NCBI RefSeq assembly: GCF_021728395.1
Contig: NZ_JAKKCM010000005.1
Location: 62,001 to 126,000, forward strand
Direction of reading: 5' to 3'
Source of the DNA: Vibrio sp. J1-1
GTDB taxonomy: Bacteria; Pseudomonadota; Gammaproteobacteria; Enterobacterales; Vibrionaceae
Length of the DNA: 64,000 nucleotides
Shown: one piece after another, positions 51,544 to 60,669 of the stretch
Layout: the number at the start of each line of letters is the position of its first letter
How positions within the stretch are numbered: the first letter of the stretch is position 1
Notes under the pieces: generated by a model
Database searches by the model: none
Told to the model about the DNA's origin: nothing
Seen by the model: the letters and a program-made list of their open reading frames with translations, nothing else
Made by a program: the position numbers and the translations under genes

Positions 51544-51816
51544 CTTGGCCTACCTATGTTGTTCCGTTGGGATGATGCACGAGACAGGCGCGCACCTTAC
51601 CTATATGTGGTTCATTCTACTCAGCGTTGCGACGAGAAACACTTACTATATTCGATATTTTGCATCATTCGGTTAAAAAACCGGCGCAATCTCACTAAAC
51701 GCTGACTTTTCCGATCACCGAAGTATTTTTGAGCAAGATATTTGCCTCTTGCTACAAGAAAAAACTTACTCAGTATTGATCAAATTCAATTTACCCAAAG
51801 TAAAAGCTCAGCAAAA

Positions 51817-51832
51817 ACGCAAACGTTTCACT
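51817..51832. promoter_or_regulatory. Putative Cra-like operator before glpX
   Basis: ACGCAAACGTTTCACT, about 60 bases before the glpX ATG. The reverse strand GTGAAACGTTTGC agrees well with the Cra consensus (TGAAWCGNT core) except at the far end, and the 11-mer CGCAAACGTTT equals that before fbp. PurR is the alternative reader. The rest of the 348-base zapB-glpX gap shows no gene. Confidence 0.45.
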
Positions 51833-51891
51833 ATCGTTATGGTAAAATCGCCGCGCAAATTCTTCTTCCCTCTTGCTTATTTGGAGACATC

Positions 51892-52899
51892 ATGAAACGT
51901 GATTTAGCAATGGCATTTTCCCGTGTTACTGAAGGTGCAGCGCTGGCTGGTTACAAATGGCTTGGTCGCGGCGATAAAAACGCAGCGGACGGTGCAGCCG
52001 TTGAGGTTATGCGCACACTACTGAACAAAACAGAAATCAGCGGTGAAATTGTCATTGGCGAAGGTGAAATCGATGATGCGCCAATGCTCTACATCGGTGA
52101 GCAAGTGGGTATTGGTGGCGATGAAGTCGATATCGCGGTCGATCCAATCGAGGGCACCCGCATGACGGCAATGGGCCAATCAAATGCTTTGGCTGTCCTC
52201 GCGGCCGGTGAAAAAGGCAGCTTCCTCAAAGCACCTGACATGTATATGGAAAAACTGGTGGTTGGCCCTGGCGCAAAAGGCGTTATCGATTTAGAAAAGC
52301 CATTAAAAGAAAACTTAGAAAACATCGCAAATGCGCTCAGTAAATCTCTAGATACCTTAGTCGTGATCACGCTGGCTAAGCCTCGTCACGACAAAGTGAT
52401 CGCAGAAATGCAAGCAATGGGCGTACGTGTATTTGCTGTGCCAGACGGTGACGTTGCTGCTTCAATACTCACTTGTATGCCAGACAGTGAAGTGGACGTA
52501 ATGTACTGCATTGGCGGCGCACCAGAAGGCGTTGTTTCTGCGGCGGTAATTCGTGCACTGGACGGCGATATGCATGGCCGCTTAATTCCTCGCCATGAAG
52601 TAAAAGGCAATACCGAAGAAAACCGCATCTACGGCGCAGCAGAGCTAAAACGCTGTGAAGAGATGGGCGTGAAAGCAAACGTCGTGTTGAAAATGGAAGA
52701 CATGGCATGCAGCGACAACGTTGTTTTCTCTGCCACAGGCATTACCAAAGGTGATCTGCTAGAAGGGATTACTCGTCAGGGGAATATTGCGACAACAGAA
52801 ACTCTGCTAATTCGTGGTCGCTGCCGCACCATCCGTCGTATCAAGTCGATCCACTACTTAGAGCGTAAAGATCAAGAAGTACGCGATATTATTCTTTAA
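51892..52899 (+). CDS. glpX: Fructose-1,6-bisphosphatase, class II (GlpX)
   Basis: 335 residues from ATG 51892 (MKRDLAMAFSRVTEGAALAG), with GGAGA five bases upstream. An open frame extends 50 codons upstream through the promoter region; it is rejected since the family starts at MKRDLA. Lithium-sensitive phosphatase with metal-binding DEVDIAVDPIEGTRMT and EGEIDDAPMLYIGE. It backs up Fbp in gluconeogenesis. In E. coli glpX is joined to glpFK; here it stands alone next to zapB. Confidence 0.95.
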   Translation: MKRDLAMAFSRVTEGAALAGYKWLGRGDKNAADGAAVEVMRTLLNKTEISGEIVIGEGEIDDAPMLYIGEQVGIGGDEVDIAVDPIEGTRMTAMGQSNALAVLAAGEKGSFLKAPDMYMEKLVVGPGAKGVIDLEKPLKENLENIANALSKSLDTLVVITLAKPRHDKVIAEMQAMGVRVFAVPDGDVAASILTCMPDSEVDVMYCIGGAPEGVVSAAVIRALDGDMHGRLIPRHEVKGNTEENRIYGAAELKRCEEMGVKANVVLKMEDMACSDNVVFSATGITKGDLLEGITRQGNIATTETLLIRGRCRTIRRIKSIHYLERKDQEVRDIIL

Positions 52900-52915
52900 C
52901 AAAGCAATCGAGCTG

Positions 52916-52957
52916 CTAGGACCTAGGTAATAGGTCCTAGGAATCTAGTGTCTCTTA
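52916..52957. repeat. Solo copy of the CCTAGGACCTAGG repeat
   Basis: CTAGGACCTAGG, a short centre, AGGTCCTAGGAATC then TGTCTCTTA. It matches the outer arm of the element before hslV (47414-47455), including the trailing TGTCTCTT. Could act as a terminator-like hairpin after glpX. Confidence 0.6.
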
Positions 52958-53032
52958 TCCAAAACTAAGTCAACACTTTTCTTTACAAAGCCTATCGCGC
53001 ATAATGTGTCATGACATATAGATGGTGGGAAT

Positions 53033-53647
53033 ATGAAGACCGTAGATAGGATATTGCAAATCGTTAAGCGTGACGGCTCTGTCACGGCAAAACAACTCTC
53101 TTCTGAACTTGGTATGACAACCATGGGTGCACGCCAGCACCTGCAAGGTTTAGAAGATGATGGCATCCTGTCTATTTACGACGTCAAAGTCAAAGTCGGT
53201 CGCCCGACCAGGCATTGGGCACTCACCCAAAAAGGCCATGAGCAATTTGCCGATCGCCATGGTGAACTCACCGTGCAATTCATTGAAGCCGTCGAACATA
53301 TCTTTGGTAAAGACGGTTTGGAGAAAGTGACCTCTGAACGCGAAAAGCTCACGTTACAAAGCTATCGTCAACATCTTGAGCAATGTGACACGCTAGAAAG
53401 CAAATTGAAAATGCTCGTCTCATTACGAGAACAAGAAGGCTACATGGCCGAACTTGATCAAGACGAGCACGGTTTTATCTTAATTGAGAACCACTGCCCT
53501 ATTTGCAAAGCAGCGACGCGTTGCCCTAGCCTTTGCCAGTCGGAACTGAGTGTATTCCAAGCTCTACTTGGTGATCATACTCGCATCAAGCGCACAGAGC
53601 ATATCATTAGCGGCCAACGACGTTGTGTATACCGTATTCAAGAATAA
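53033..53647 (+). CDS. SufR-like winged-helix regulator with Cys cluster
   Basis: 204-residue DNA-binding protein. N-terminal winged helix (residues 1-75; DGSVTAKQLSSELGMTTMGA) followed by a helical middle and a Cys-containing C-terminus: Cys155, Cys158, Cys164, Cys168 (in HCPICKAATRCPSLCQ) and Cys198. The layout ENHCP...CPSLC...RTEHI...CVYRI resembles cyanobacterial and actinobacterial SufR, which binds a [4Fe-4S] cluster and represses suf genes. No suf or other iron-sulfur genes lie nearby, so its targets are elsewhere. ATG follows GGTGGGAAT. Confidence 0.75.
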   Translation: MKTVDRILQIVKRDGSVTAKQLSSELGMTTMGARQHLQGLEDDGILSIYDVKVKVGRPTRHWALTQKGHEQFADRHGELTVQFIEAVEHIFGKDGLEKVTSEREKLTLQSYRQHLEQCDTLESKLKMLVSLREQEGYMAELDQDEHGFILIENHCPICKAATRCPSLCQSELSVFQALLGDHTRIKRTEHIISGQRRCVYRIQE

Positions 53648-53804
53648 GTAATCAGTAGAAATACACAGCTCCTCGCTAGTACTCACCTATGAAAATCTAC
53701 TCTTACATCTGAGAATAAAGAACAATTTCGCCGCTCTCCTCTTCTCCGTGATATACGCTTTTAATATCGAAGCGTAACTATCCGTATGGATTGGGAGACA
53801 AACG

Positions 53805-54155
53805 ATGGCCAATCTGCGCACTCACAAACCGCAACCTCTGCCTTCTTTCGACGAGCTGATGAAAATGGCACAGGATGACCCAGAAGCTTTTGAGCAATTC
53901 CGCCAAGAGAAGGCTCGAGAGATGATTGAGGGTGCATCGAAAAGCATGCAGCCAAGATTATGGGCGCAACAAAGTCACATAGACAGAGTGATCAATAACT
54001 GTAAAAACCCAAACCATGTCAACGTAGTATTAATGAATGAGTTACAGAAACAGATCATGAAGTTTAAGGACGCCTTACAGGGAAACACAACTCCTGACCA
54101 AGCTGATAATGTAGTTCAACTCAGAGTCACTAAAAAGAGCGACGATTGTTATTGA
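53805..54155 (+). CDS. DUF3135 protein
   Basis: 116-residue soluble protein, mostly helical and rich in Met, Gln and Asp/Glu. The motif PLPSFDELMKMAQDDPEAFE with KAREMIEGASKSMQPRLWAQQ is what I associate with the DUF3135 family of vibrios and relatives. No catalytic residues or membrane segments. GGGAGA is well placed before the ATG. Function unknown. Confidence 0.78.
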   Translation: MANLRTHKPQPLPSFDELMKMAQDDPEAFEQFRQEKAREMIEGASKSMQPRLWAQQSHIDRVINNCKNPNHVNVVLMNELQKQIMKFKDALQGNTTPDQADNVVQLRVTKKSDDCY

Positions 54156-54235
54156 TAGCTGTCGGTTTCTCTCATAACCGCCCTTAAACTCCAACTCCCC
54201 ATCACGCTCCCTCGAGCCGTAGAGAATGGCATCAT

Positions 54236-54661
54236 TTATCCAACCGGATCAGGGCCATACTTATTGGGGCCTGTGGTCCCTTTTAATAAACCGCATTCCA
54301 CCAAAATCCATACGCCACAAATTAAAGATATGGACGCGATGAATAATTGCGGCGTGGAAGACTCTTGTGAAACTGGGCTCGTCATTGGTGTAGCCAGTCG
54401 ACCCAAGACCAAAGGAATATTAAGCGCTAACCAATAAATCGATTTATCACGGTCGTGCCAGCGTTTAGTCGTAATCGCGAGGTCAGGAATAAGCATGACC
54501 AAGAGAAAAATAGGAAGTAGAAGGTGAGAAAAAGCCGGAAACAGCTTATTGATACCCACGCCAAAACCTAAGATGGAAACGTAATAGATAACATTCCATA
54601 TCCAAAAAGTTTTACGCCCGATACGCCCTCGAAAAGAAAACAGCAACTCTTTAGTCAACAT
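54236..54661 (-). CDS. DUF805 inner-membrane protein
   Basis: 141 residues with four hydrophobic segments and the DUF805 signature: the N-terminal LFSFRGRIGRKTFWIWN and the loop LAITTKRWHDRDKSIYWL. Such YhaH/YhaI-like proteins are small tetraspan inner-membrane proteins of unknown function. Monocistronic, about 100 bases downstream of the CHMI gene on the same strand. Confidence 0.85.
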   Translation of the reverse strand: MLTKELLFSFRGRIGRKTFWIWNVIYYVSILGFGVGINKLFPAFSHLLLPIFLLVMLIPDLAITTKRWHDRDKSIYWLALNIPLVLGRLATPMTSPVSQESSTPQLFIASISLICGVWILVECGLLKGTTGPNKYGPDPVG

Positions 54662-54761
54662 TCACAAATACCCCGAAAATAAAAACGCTAGATTAGCTTA
54701 GCCCGTTCACTTTAGAAAGGAACAACGTAAAACTAAAGACACGAAATACAAGCCGTTATGA

Positions 54762-55109
54762 TCAATTCACCACTTTTTGAAAACATGCCACATCCATATC
54801 GCGAATGTTCACCGTTAAGCTGTGAACATGGCTGGCTTGTTCCTGAAGTACTGTCATTAAGTCTCGCGATAACGCTCTTTTTTGTTCTGATGTTCTGCCC
54901 GCCAGTAACTCAAAGTTTACATGGATAAAGTCCAGACTGTCGCCTTCTTCACCTATCAGCCAGTTGTGACAGCGGAGTGTTCTTGACTTCACTGATGCTA
55001 ATTCAAAAAGCCCGCTATCCAACGCTGCTCTATGTAAATCTTCCAGTAAACCTTGAACATTGACGCGCTCCTCCACTGAGTTCGAATATTCTAAAACCAA
55101 ATTTGGCAT
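54762..55109 (-). CDS. 5-carboxymethyl-2-hydroxymuconate isomerase-like tautomerase
   Basis: 115 residues from ATG 55109. Pro follows the initiator Met (MPNLVLEYSNSVE), giving the catalytic N-terminal proline of the tautomerase superfamily, and LLEDLHRAALDSGLF plus DFIHVNFELLAGRT match the CHMI (HpaF-like) family. AAGGAATCAAA before this ATG decides the start; the open frame continues to 55292 but would bury the Pro. No homoprotocatechuate pathway genes lie nearby, so the real substrate is uncertain. Confidence 0.82.
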   Translation of the reverse strand: MPNLVLEYSNSVEERVNVQGLLEDLHRAALDSGLFELASVKSRTLRCHNWLIGEEGDSLDFIHVNFELLAGRTSEQKRALSRDLMTVLQEQASHVHSLTVNIRDMDVACFQKVVN

Positions 55110-55372
55110 TTTGATTCCTTTATACAACATTAAAATCCAGTGCGTAGTAATACCAATCCAAGCTGCAATTTCCGAGGAATGAACTATCATTCTGTCTACG
55201 TGATCACCAATCGATTGCTTTTGATAGAAATGACAGAGCAACTTCAACTCCAACCAGAAATAGAAAGGCACATAAGACATGATACCAATCATGATCTGTT
55301 CAAATTATTCTGTTATATTCTTTCGTAGATTTTTTACATTAATCATTAAATAGATAATACGGAGATATTCCT

Positions 55373-56143
55373 ATGCGTCGTCCTGTAGTGATGGGTAACT
55401 GGAAACTAAACGGCAGCAAAGCAATGGTAACTGAGCTGCTAACTGGTCTTAACGCTGAGCTTGAAGGCGTTGAAGGTGTTGACGTAGCAGTAGCTCCACC
55501 AGCACTTTACATCGATCTAGCAGAGCGTGTAATCGCAGAAGGCGGTAACAAGATCATCCTAGGTGCGCAAAACACTGACCTAAACAACAGCGGTGCTTTC
55601 ACTGGCGACATGTCTCCAGAAATGCTGAAAGACTTTGGTGCTACTCACATCATCATCGGCCACTCTGAGCGTCGTGACTACCACAACGAATCAGACGAGT
55701 TCATCGCGAAGAAATTCAACTTCCTAAAAGAAAACGGTCTAACGCCAGTTTTCTGTATCGGTGAATCTGAAGCACAAAACGAAGCAGGCGAAACTGAAGC
55801 AGTATGTGCTCGTCAAATCAACGCAGTTATCGACGTTTACGGCGTTGAAGCTCTAAACGGCGCGATCATCGCTTACGAACCAATCTGGGCAATCGGTACT
55901 GGTAAAGCAGCAACAGCTGAAGATGCACAACGCATCCACGCTTCTATCCGTGCACTAATCGCAGCGAAAGACGAAGCAGTAGCTGAGCAAGTAATCATCC
56001 AATACGGCGGCAGCGTTAAACCAGAAAACGCAGAAGCATACTTCTCACAACCAGACATCGATGGTGCTCTAGTTGGTGGTGCTTCTCTAGACGCTAAGAG
56101 CTTCGCAGCAATCGCTAAAGCAGCGGCAGCAGCAAAAGCTTAA
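55373..56143 (+). CDS. tpiA: Triosephosphate isomerase
   Basis: 256-residue glycolytic enzyme interconverting DHAP and GAP. Active-site Lys in GNWKLNG, His in IIGHSERR, and catalytic Glu in [15 protein letters not shown] are all present. Codon use is highly biased (few rare codons), as expected for an abundant protein. GGAGA precedes the ATG. It stands beside rjg, as in V. parahaemolyticus to my recollection. Confidence 0.99.
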   Translation: MRRPVVMGNWKLNGSKAMVTELLTGLNAELEGVEGVDVAVAPPALYIDLAERVIAEGGNKIILGAQNTDLNNSGAFTGDMSPEMLKDFGATHIIIGHSERRDYHNESDEFIAKKFNFLKENGLTPVFCIGESEAQNEAGETEAVCARQINAVIDVYGVEALNGAIIAYEPIWAIGTGKAATAEDAQRIHASIRALIAAKDEAVAEQVIIQYGGSVKPENAEAYFSQPDIDGALVGGASLDAKSFAAIAKAAAAAKA

Positions 56144-56171
56144 TCTTGTTTTAAAAGCAAACAGATATAAC

Positions 56172-56197
56172 AAAGGGGTGCTTCATGCATCCCTTTT
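56172..56197 (+). terminator. Terminator after tpiA
   Basis: AAAGGG-TGC, loop TTCAT, GCA-CCCTTTTT with one G-T pair region; T run of five. Confidence 0.75.
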
Positions 56198-56353
56198 TCT
56201 TATCAGAAGTAAAGCACCTCCCTCTTACCCGAAATAAAACAACACCTCCCTCGCATTTCAGTGCTTTTCCAACTATTTACATCCAATCCACTGAGTCAGA
56301 AGTTTTAGTCTTTCATTAGCTGAGCGCCTATGCTGAATAGATAAGGAGAAAGC

Positions 56354-57703
56354 ATGACGACACCAATTTCAGACATCGCAAGTGTTATCCATCACGGTGG
56401 CAAACACACTGTTACTGGCTCCTGTCATGAGCTCAAACTGCCTCATGGAAGTATTTTGATTGATTGTGGACTCTTTCAAGGTCAGGATCTTAGTTTTGGT
56501 GGGCGCGATGCTACGCTTAACATTGAGTTTCCTATCGAACAGGTACACGCTCTCGTTCTTACACACGCTCATATAGATCATATTGGCCGCCTGCCATGGT
56601 TACTGGCTGCTGGTTTTAAAGGACCAATATATTGCACGCACGCAACTGCGGAACTCGTTCCCTTAATGCTTGAAGACGGTCTGAAGTTACAACTCGGTTT
56701 AAACTATCACCAGCGACAACAAGTACTGAATATCATCAAGAATCAACTAAAGCCGTGTGATTATCAGCAGTGGATAGAACTCCCTGACCTCGCTGATGTC
56801 CGCTTTCAACCCGCAGGGCATATACTGGGGTCTGCGTATGTCGAATTCAAACTCCTCAATAATGAAGTTGTCGTTTTCTCCGGTGACTTAGGGCCATCGA
56901 ATACCCCCCTCTTACCTGACCCACAATCTCCCCAGCGTGCCGACTATCTGTTTATTGAATCGACCTACGGCAATAAACAACACGAGGACATAGCCACTCG
57001 CACTCAACGTTTAAAAAACATCATTGAGCATGCGTTAAAAGACGGTGGTGTAATCCTAATTCCGGCTTTTAGTGTCGGTCGAACACAGGAACTGCTATTT
57101 GATATTGAGCAGTTGATTAACCAGCATGATTTGGCATCTTCATTACCGATCATTTTGGATTCCCCTCTCGCGAAAGAAGTGACCAAAACCTATCGCCGTT
57201 TTAAAACGTTGTGGAGCCAGGAAGCCAAGCACAGGCTAGAGAATCATCGACATCCACTCGCGTTTGATCAGTGCATTACAGTCGAGAGTCACACCGAGCA
57301 TAAAGCCTTAGTAAACCGACTCGCTTCAACCGATGAGCCCGCCATTGTAGTGGCCGCATCCGGAATGTGTGAAGGAGGCAGAATCGTTAACTACTTAAAA
57401 GCACTGCTTCCTGACGAAAAAAATGATGTGCTGTTTGCAGGCTATCAAGCTCAAGGTACGCTAGGTGAGGCCATACAAGTTGGCAATTCAACGGTGGAGA
57501 TAAATGCTCAAGAAATCCAAGTCAAAGCTCAGATTCATACCATTTCCGGTTATTCCGCACATGCAGATAGAAGTGACTTACTCAAGTTTATTTCTGGCAT
57601 TCCAACAGCGCCGAAAGTCATTCATTTAATTCATGGAGAAGAAGATGCCCAACAAGCATTAGGGAAAGAATTGGAGGGGAAAGGGTTTAAGGTGGTTTAT
57701 TGA
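56354..57703 (+). CDS. rjg: MBL-fold/beta-CASP RNA-processing protein Rjg
   Basis: 449-residue metallo-beta-lactamase fold protein of the beta-CASP (CPSF73/YSH1-like) group. THAHIDHIGR supplies His71, His73, Asp75 and His76 for two zincs; later IPAFSVGRTQELLFDIEQL, ASGMCEGGRIVNYLKAL and ISGYSAHADRSDLL are the beta-CASP and RNA-specificity segments. Predicted ribonuclease or nuclease; substrate unknown. rjg is the conserved right border of the Vibrio O-/K-antigen gene region, and the genes beyond it here fit that. AAGGAGAAAGC precedes the ATG. Confidence 0.9.
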   Translation: MTTPISDIASVIHHGGKHTVTGSCHELKLPHGSILIDCGLFQGQDLSFGGRDATLNIEFPIEQVHALVLTHAHIDHIGRLPWLLAAGFKGPIYCTHATAELVPLMLEDGLKLQLGLNYHQRQQVLNIIKNQLKPCDYQQWIELPDLADVRFQPAGHILGSAYVEFKLLNNEVVVFSGDLGPSNTPLLPDPQSPQRADYLFIESTYGNKQHEDIATRTQRLKNIIEHALKDGGVILIPAFSVGRTQELLFDIEQLINQHDLASSLPIILDSPLAKEVTKTYRRFKTLWSQEAKHRLENHRHPLAFDQCITVESHTEHKALVNRLASTDEPAIVVAASGMCEGGRIVNYLKALLPDEKNDVLFAGYQAQGTLGEAIQVGNSTVEINAQEIQVKAQIHTISGYSAHADRSDLLKFISGIPTAPKVIHLIHGEEDAQQALGKELEGKGFKVVY

Positions 57704-57720
57704 GTATCTTAAAAAGTTAA

Positions 57721-57748
57721 AGCTCCTAGCACTTGTGTACTAGGAGCT
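57721..57748. terminator. Terminator between rjg and ugd
   Basis: AGCTCCTAG, ten-base loop, CTAGGAGCT. On the ugd strand it runs into TTTAACTTTTTAAG. Confidence 0.75.
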
Positions 57749-57754
57749 ATCAAG

Positions 57755-58921
57755 TTAGTCGCTACCAAAAAGGTCACGTGTATAGACTTTATCAGCGACG
57801 TCCGCTAGGTCTTCCACCATACGGTTTGAAACGATCACATCCGCCGTCTGTTTAAACTCATTAAAGTCTTTAACCACACGAGAATTGAAGAATTCCTCTT
57901 CCTGGAGAACCGGTTCATACACCACAACTTCAATGCCTTTGGCTTTGATTCGTTTCATGATGCCCTGAATAGAAGATGCACGGAAGTTATCAGAACCTGC
58001 CTTCATGATCAGGCGATAGATACCTACGACCTTAGGCTGACGCTTGATGATCGACTCGGCAACGAAGTCTTTACGCGTGCGGTTCGCATCTACAATCGCG
58101 CCAATGATGTTGTTTGGTACATCTTGATAATTCGCCAGAAGCTGCTTGGTATCTTTTGGAAGGCAGTAACCGCCATACCCAAACGATGGATTATTGTAGT
58201 GATTACCAATGCGAGGGTCTAAGCCCACCCCCTCGATGATTTGACGTGCGTCTAAGCCATGCGCTTCCGCATAAGAATCCAGCTCATTAAAATACGCGAC
58301 ACGCATTGCTAGGTAAGTATTTGAAAATAGCTTAACCGCTTCTGCTTCTGTTGAATCGGTAAATAAAACTTGGATATCTTCCTTTACCGCCCCTTCCACT
58401 AACAAACTGGCGAAAGTCTCGGCACGTTCACTACGCTCACCGACAATGATTCGAGATGGGTGTAAGTTGTCATAAAGCGCTTTACCCTCACGTAAAAATT
58501 CAGGTGAGAAGAGGATATTTTCGCAACCCATTTCTTGCTTGATACGAGCGGTATAACCGACTGGCACTGTCGACTTGATGACCATCACGGCATCTGGATT
58601 AATGGACATCACGTCTTTCATCACAGCTTCTACCGAAGAAGTATTAAAGTAGTTCGTCGTCGGGTCATAATCGGTCGGTGTGGCAATAACCACGTACTGA
58701 GCACCACGGTAAGCGAGTTCTCTATCCGTCGTAGCAACAAAATTAAGTTGCTTGTTCGCGAGAAAGCCCTCGATCTCTGCATCCACAATTGGAGATTGCT
58801 TGTTGTTTAGCAACTCAACCTTTTCTGGAATGATATCCAACGCTACCACTTCGTGATTCTGCGCTAACAGCATGGCGTTGGAAAGCCCTACATAGCCAGT
58901 ACCCGCTACTGCAATTTTCAT
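57755..58921 (-). CDS. ugd: UDP-glucose 6-dehydrogenase
   Basis: 388-residue NAD-dependent enzyme making UDP-glucuronate for capsule and LPS. Rossmann motif [13 protein letters not shown] at residues 7-19; the catalytic Cys253 is in [14 protein letters not shown]; the C-terminal UDP-binding domain follows. It is the short form related to the capsular Ugd of Klebsiella and others. On the minus strand, divergent from the wecA-like gene, as part of the surface-polysaccharide region. Confidence 0.96.
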   Translation of the reverse strand: MKIAVAGTGYVGLSNAMLLAQNHEVVALDIIPEKVELLNNKQSPIVDAEIEGFLANKQLNFVATTDRELAYRGAQYVVIATPTDYDPTTNYFNTSSVEAVMKDVMSINPDAVMVIKSTVPVGYTARIKQEMGCENILFSPEFLREGKALYDNLHPSRIIVGERSERAETFASLLVEGAVKEDIQVLFTDSTEAEAVKLFSNTYLAMRVAYFNELDSYAEAHGLDARQIIEGVGLDPRIGNHYNNPSFGYGGYCLPKDTKQLLANYQDVPNNIIGAIVDANRTRKDFVAESIIKRQPKVVGIYRLIMKAGSDNFRASSIQGIMKRIKAKGIEVVVYEPVLQEEEFFNSRVVKDFNEFKQTADVIVSNRMVEDLADVADKVYTRDLFGSD

Positions 58922-59000
58922 TGATAAGTCCTTGGTTTCTTTTTCCCCGAGAATATCAGAATTTGAAAAGTTGGACTAGCTTGAAACAAGACAAGCCAAA

Positions 59001-59014
59001 TGACAAAAATGTCA
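59001..59014. promoter_or_regulatory. Small palindrome between ugd and the wecA-like gene
   Basis: TGACA-AAAA-TGTCA lies in the 218-base divergent gap, with another TGTCA-like half site about 13 bases later. It may be a regulator site shared by both genes; no known factor is assigned. Confidence 0.3.
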
Positions 59015-59139
59015 AGATTTTGCCTGTCAAAAAATAGACAACAACGCGTCAATTTATCTTTAGATCATAAAATGTTTGAAGTAAAATCACACAACTAAAT
59101 TAAAAAATCAAAAACTATTAAACACAAGTTGGCGAAATC

Positions 59140-60225
59140 ATGTTTTTAGAATTAAGTAGTATCTTTTTTTCTTCATTCATAACCCTCTTCTTAATGCGAA
59201 AACTCGCCAAAAGGATTGGTTTGGTAGATAAACCTAATAAAAGAAAGCTTCACAATGGTGCAATACCCTTAGTTGGTGGTATTTCAATTTGTCTAGTTTT
59301 AGCTCAATACTTAGCGTTTCGGCCTGAAGCAATCCAACACAGCGGGGTTTACCTAGCTTGTATTGCGATGCTGACTTTGATTGGCGCAATAGACGATAAA
59401 ATAGACTTAAACTTTAAAGCTCGAATGTTCGTACAGGCCGTCCTTTCGGTGATTATGATGTACGTTTACGGTATTGATCTACACAGCTTGGGCAATATGT
59501 TTGGCTTTGGCGACGTGTCTTTAGGCATCGTAAGCCCTGTGATTACCATCTTGGCGGTGATCGGCGCAATTAATGCCTTTAATATGGTGGATGGTATTGA
59601 TGGCTTGCTAGGCGGGCTCTCTATTGTTTCTTTAGCTTCCATCGCCTTTCTATTGCAAGTCAATGACCACCAAAGCTTAGGCTACTTCTGCCTTGTGCTG
59701 ATGATTGCTACGTTACCTTATATTATGATGAATCTCGGTATTTTTGGCCGTAAACGCAAAGTGTTTATGGGGGACGCAGGCAGTATGCTGATGGGCTTTA
59801 CCATCATTTGGCTCCTACTCGCTGCTAGCCAAACCCGCTCTGAGCCATTGATCCGCCCAGTCACAGCGCTATGGCTCATTGGCTTCCCACTGATGGATAT
59901 GGTCGCCATTATGGTTCGCCGCATTCGCCGTGGAGACTCACCATTCAAACCTGACCGAGAGCACCTTCACCACATATTCCAACGTATTGGATTTAACTCA
60001 CGTCAGACTCTTGCAGCGATTGGCTTACTGGCTTCTCTGTTTGCCTTGTTCGGTATTTACGGTGAGTTTAAGAACATCAGTGAGCCGGTGATGTTCTATT
60101 CGTTTATCGCACTCTTTGCCGTTTATTTCTATGTTCTGACGCACATTTGGCGCGTGACTCGTATGGTTCGCCGCATGATGGGGAAAAAAGAGCTCGAAAT
60201 GGCTCATGATGTAAACGCACGCTAA
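59140..60225 (+). CDS. wecA: WecA-type undecaprenyl-phosphate GlcNAc-1-phosphate transferase
   Basis: 361-residue polytopic membrane protein of the polyprenyl-P sugar-1-phosphate transferase family that starts O-antigen or ECA chains. Catalytic DDKIDL near residue 90, NAFNMVDGIDGLLGG near residue 146 and the GDAGSMLMGF motif are present, and a cytoplasmic HLHHIFQRIG loop gives the His-containing UDP-sugar site. Eleven hydrophobic segments are expected. The sugar is not determinable; WecA or a WbpL-like homologue are both possible. No ribosome binding site of note. Confidence 0.9.
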   Translation: MFLELSSIFFSSFITLFLMRKLAKRIGLVDKPNKRKLHNGAIPLVGGISICLVLAQYLAFRPEAIQHSGVYLACIAMLTLIGAIDDKIDLNFKARMFVQAVLSVIMMYVYGIDLHSLGNMFGFGDVSLGIVSPVITILAVIGAINAFNMVDGIDGLLGGLSIVSLASIAFLLQVNDHQSLGYFCLVLMIATLPYIMMNLGIFGRKRKVFMGDAGSMLMGFTIIWLLLAASQTRSEPLIRPVTALWLIGFPLMDMVAIMVRRIRRGDSPFKPDREHLHHIFQRIGFNSRQTLAAIGLLASLFALFGIYGEFKNISEPVMFYSFIALFAVYFYVLTHIWRVTRMVRRMMGKKELEMAHDVNAR

Positions 60226-60669
60226 TCCCTCATATATCATTAAGGCGACATGATTTGCTCGCGGTATGGGCGGCGACCAACACGGCCCACCATCACTTTT
60301 GTCAATGGCGCGTGACATGTGGTTCAGAGAAGGACGACATTTGGGAACAGGTGTCACCTACTCAACATAAAGAAGTTAATCATGGCAGCCCAGAACGTGC
60401 CTGCCATAATGTTACCTCGTGGTTGAAACTGTTTAAGACATGGATAAGTAAGCATTCAATGCCTATGTAGACGCTAGCTATCAGGCTGGTACAACATCCT
60501 GACCAATTAACCGACCATAAGCTAAATTATGACCAATAAGAACAACTTGTATCGATAGCAAATATCATCGGTAAGCTCTGGCGTAGAAGTGTGTCACCCA
60601 ATTATGGGCGTAGGTAGAATGGATGGTGATTGATGACCCAACTAGGGGCTGACCGTGAGGAGGATATAC
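60226..60669. other. Decayed or unidentified stretch after the wecA-like gene
   Basis: No intact gene. A TTG-initiated 71-codon frame (60255-60470, plus) has no ribosome binding site or recognised family. On the minus strand about 60490-60665, a frame broken by stops reads with plausible protein character (pieces such as HSTYAHNWVTHFYARAYR and GHNLAYGRLIGQDVVPA), suggesting a pseudogene remnant of unknown origin downstream of the antitoxin relic. Confidence 0.35.

Noticed and set aside
51742-51891. N-terminal extension of glpX
   Set aside because: Covers the promoter and operator region; GGAGA and family length support the 51892 start.
55110-55292. N-terminal extension of the CHMI-like gene
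   Set aside because: Would hide the catalytic N-terminal Pro; the ribosome binding site supports 55109.
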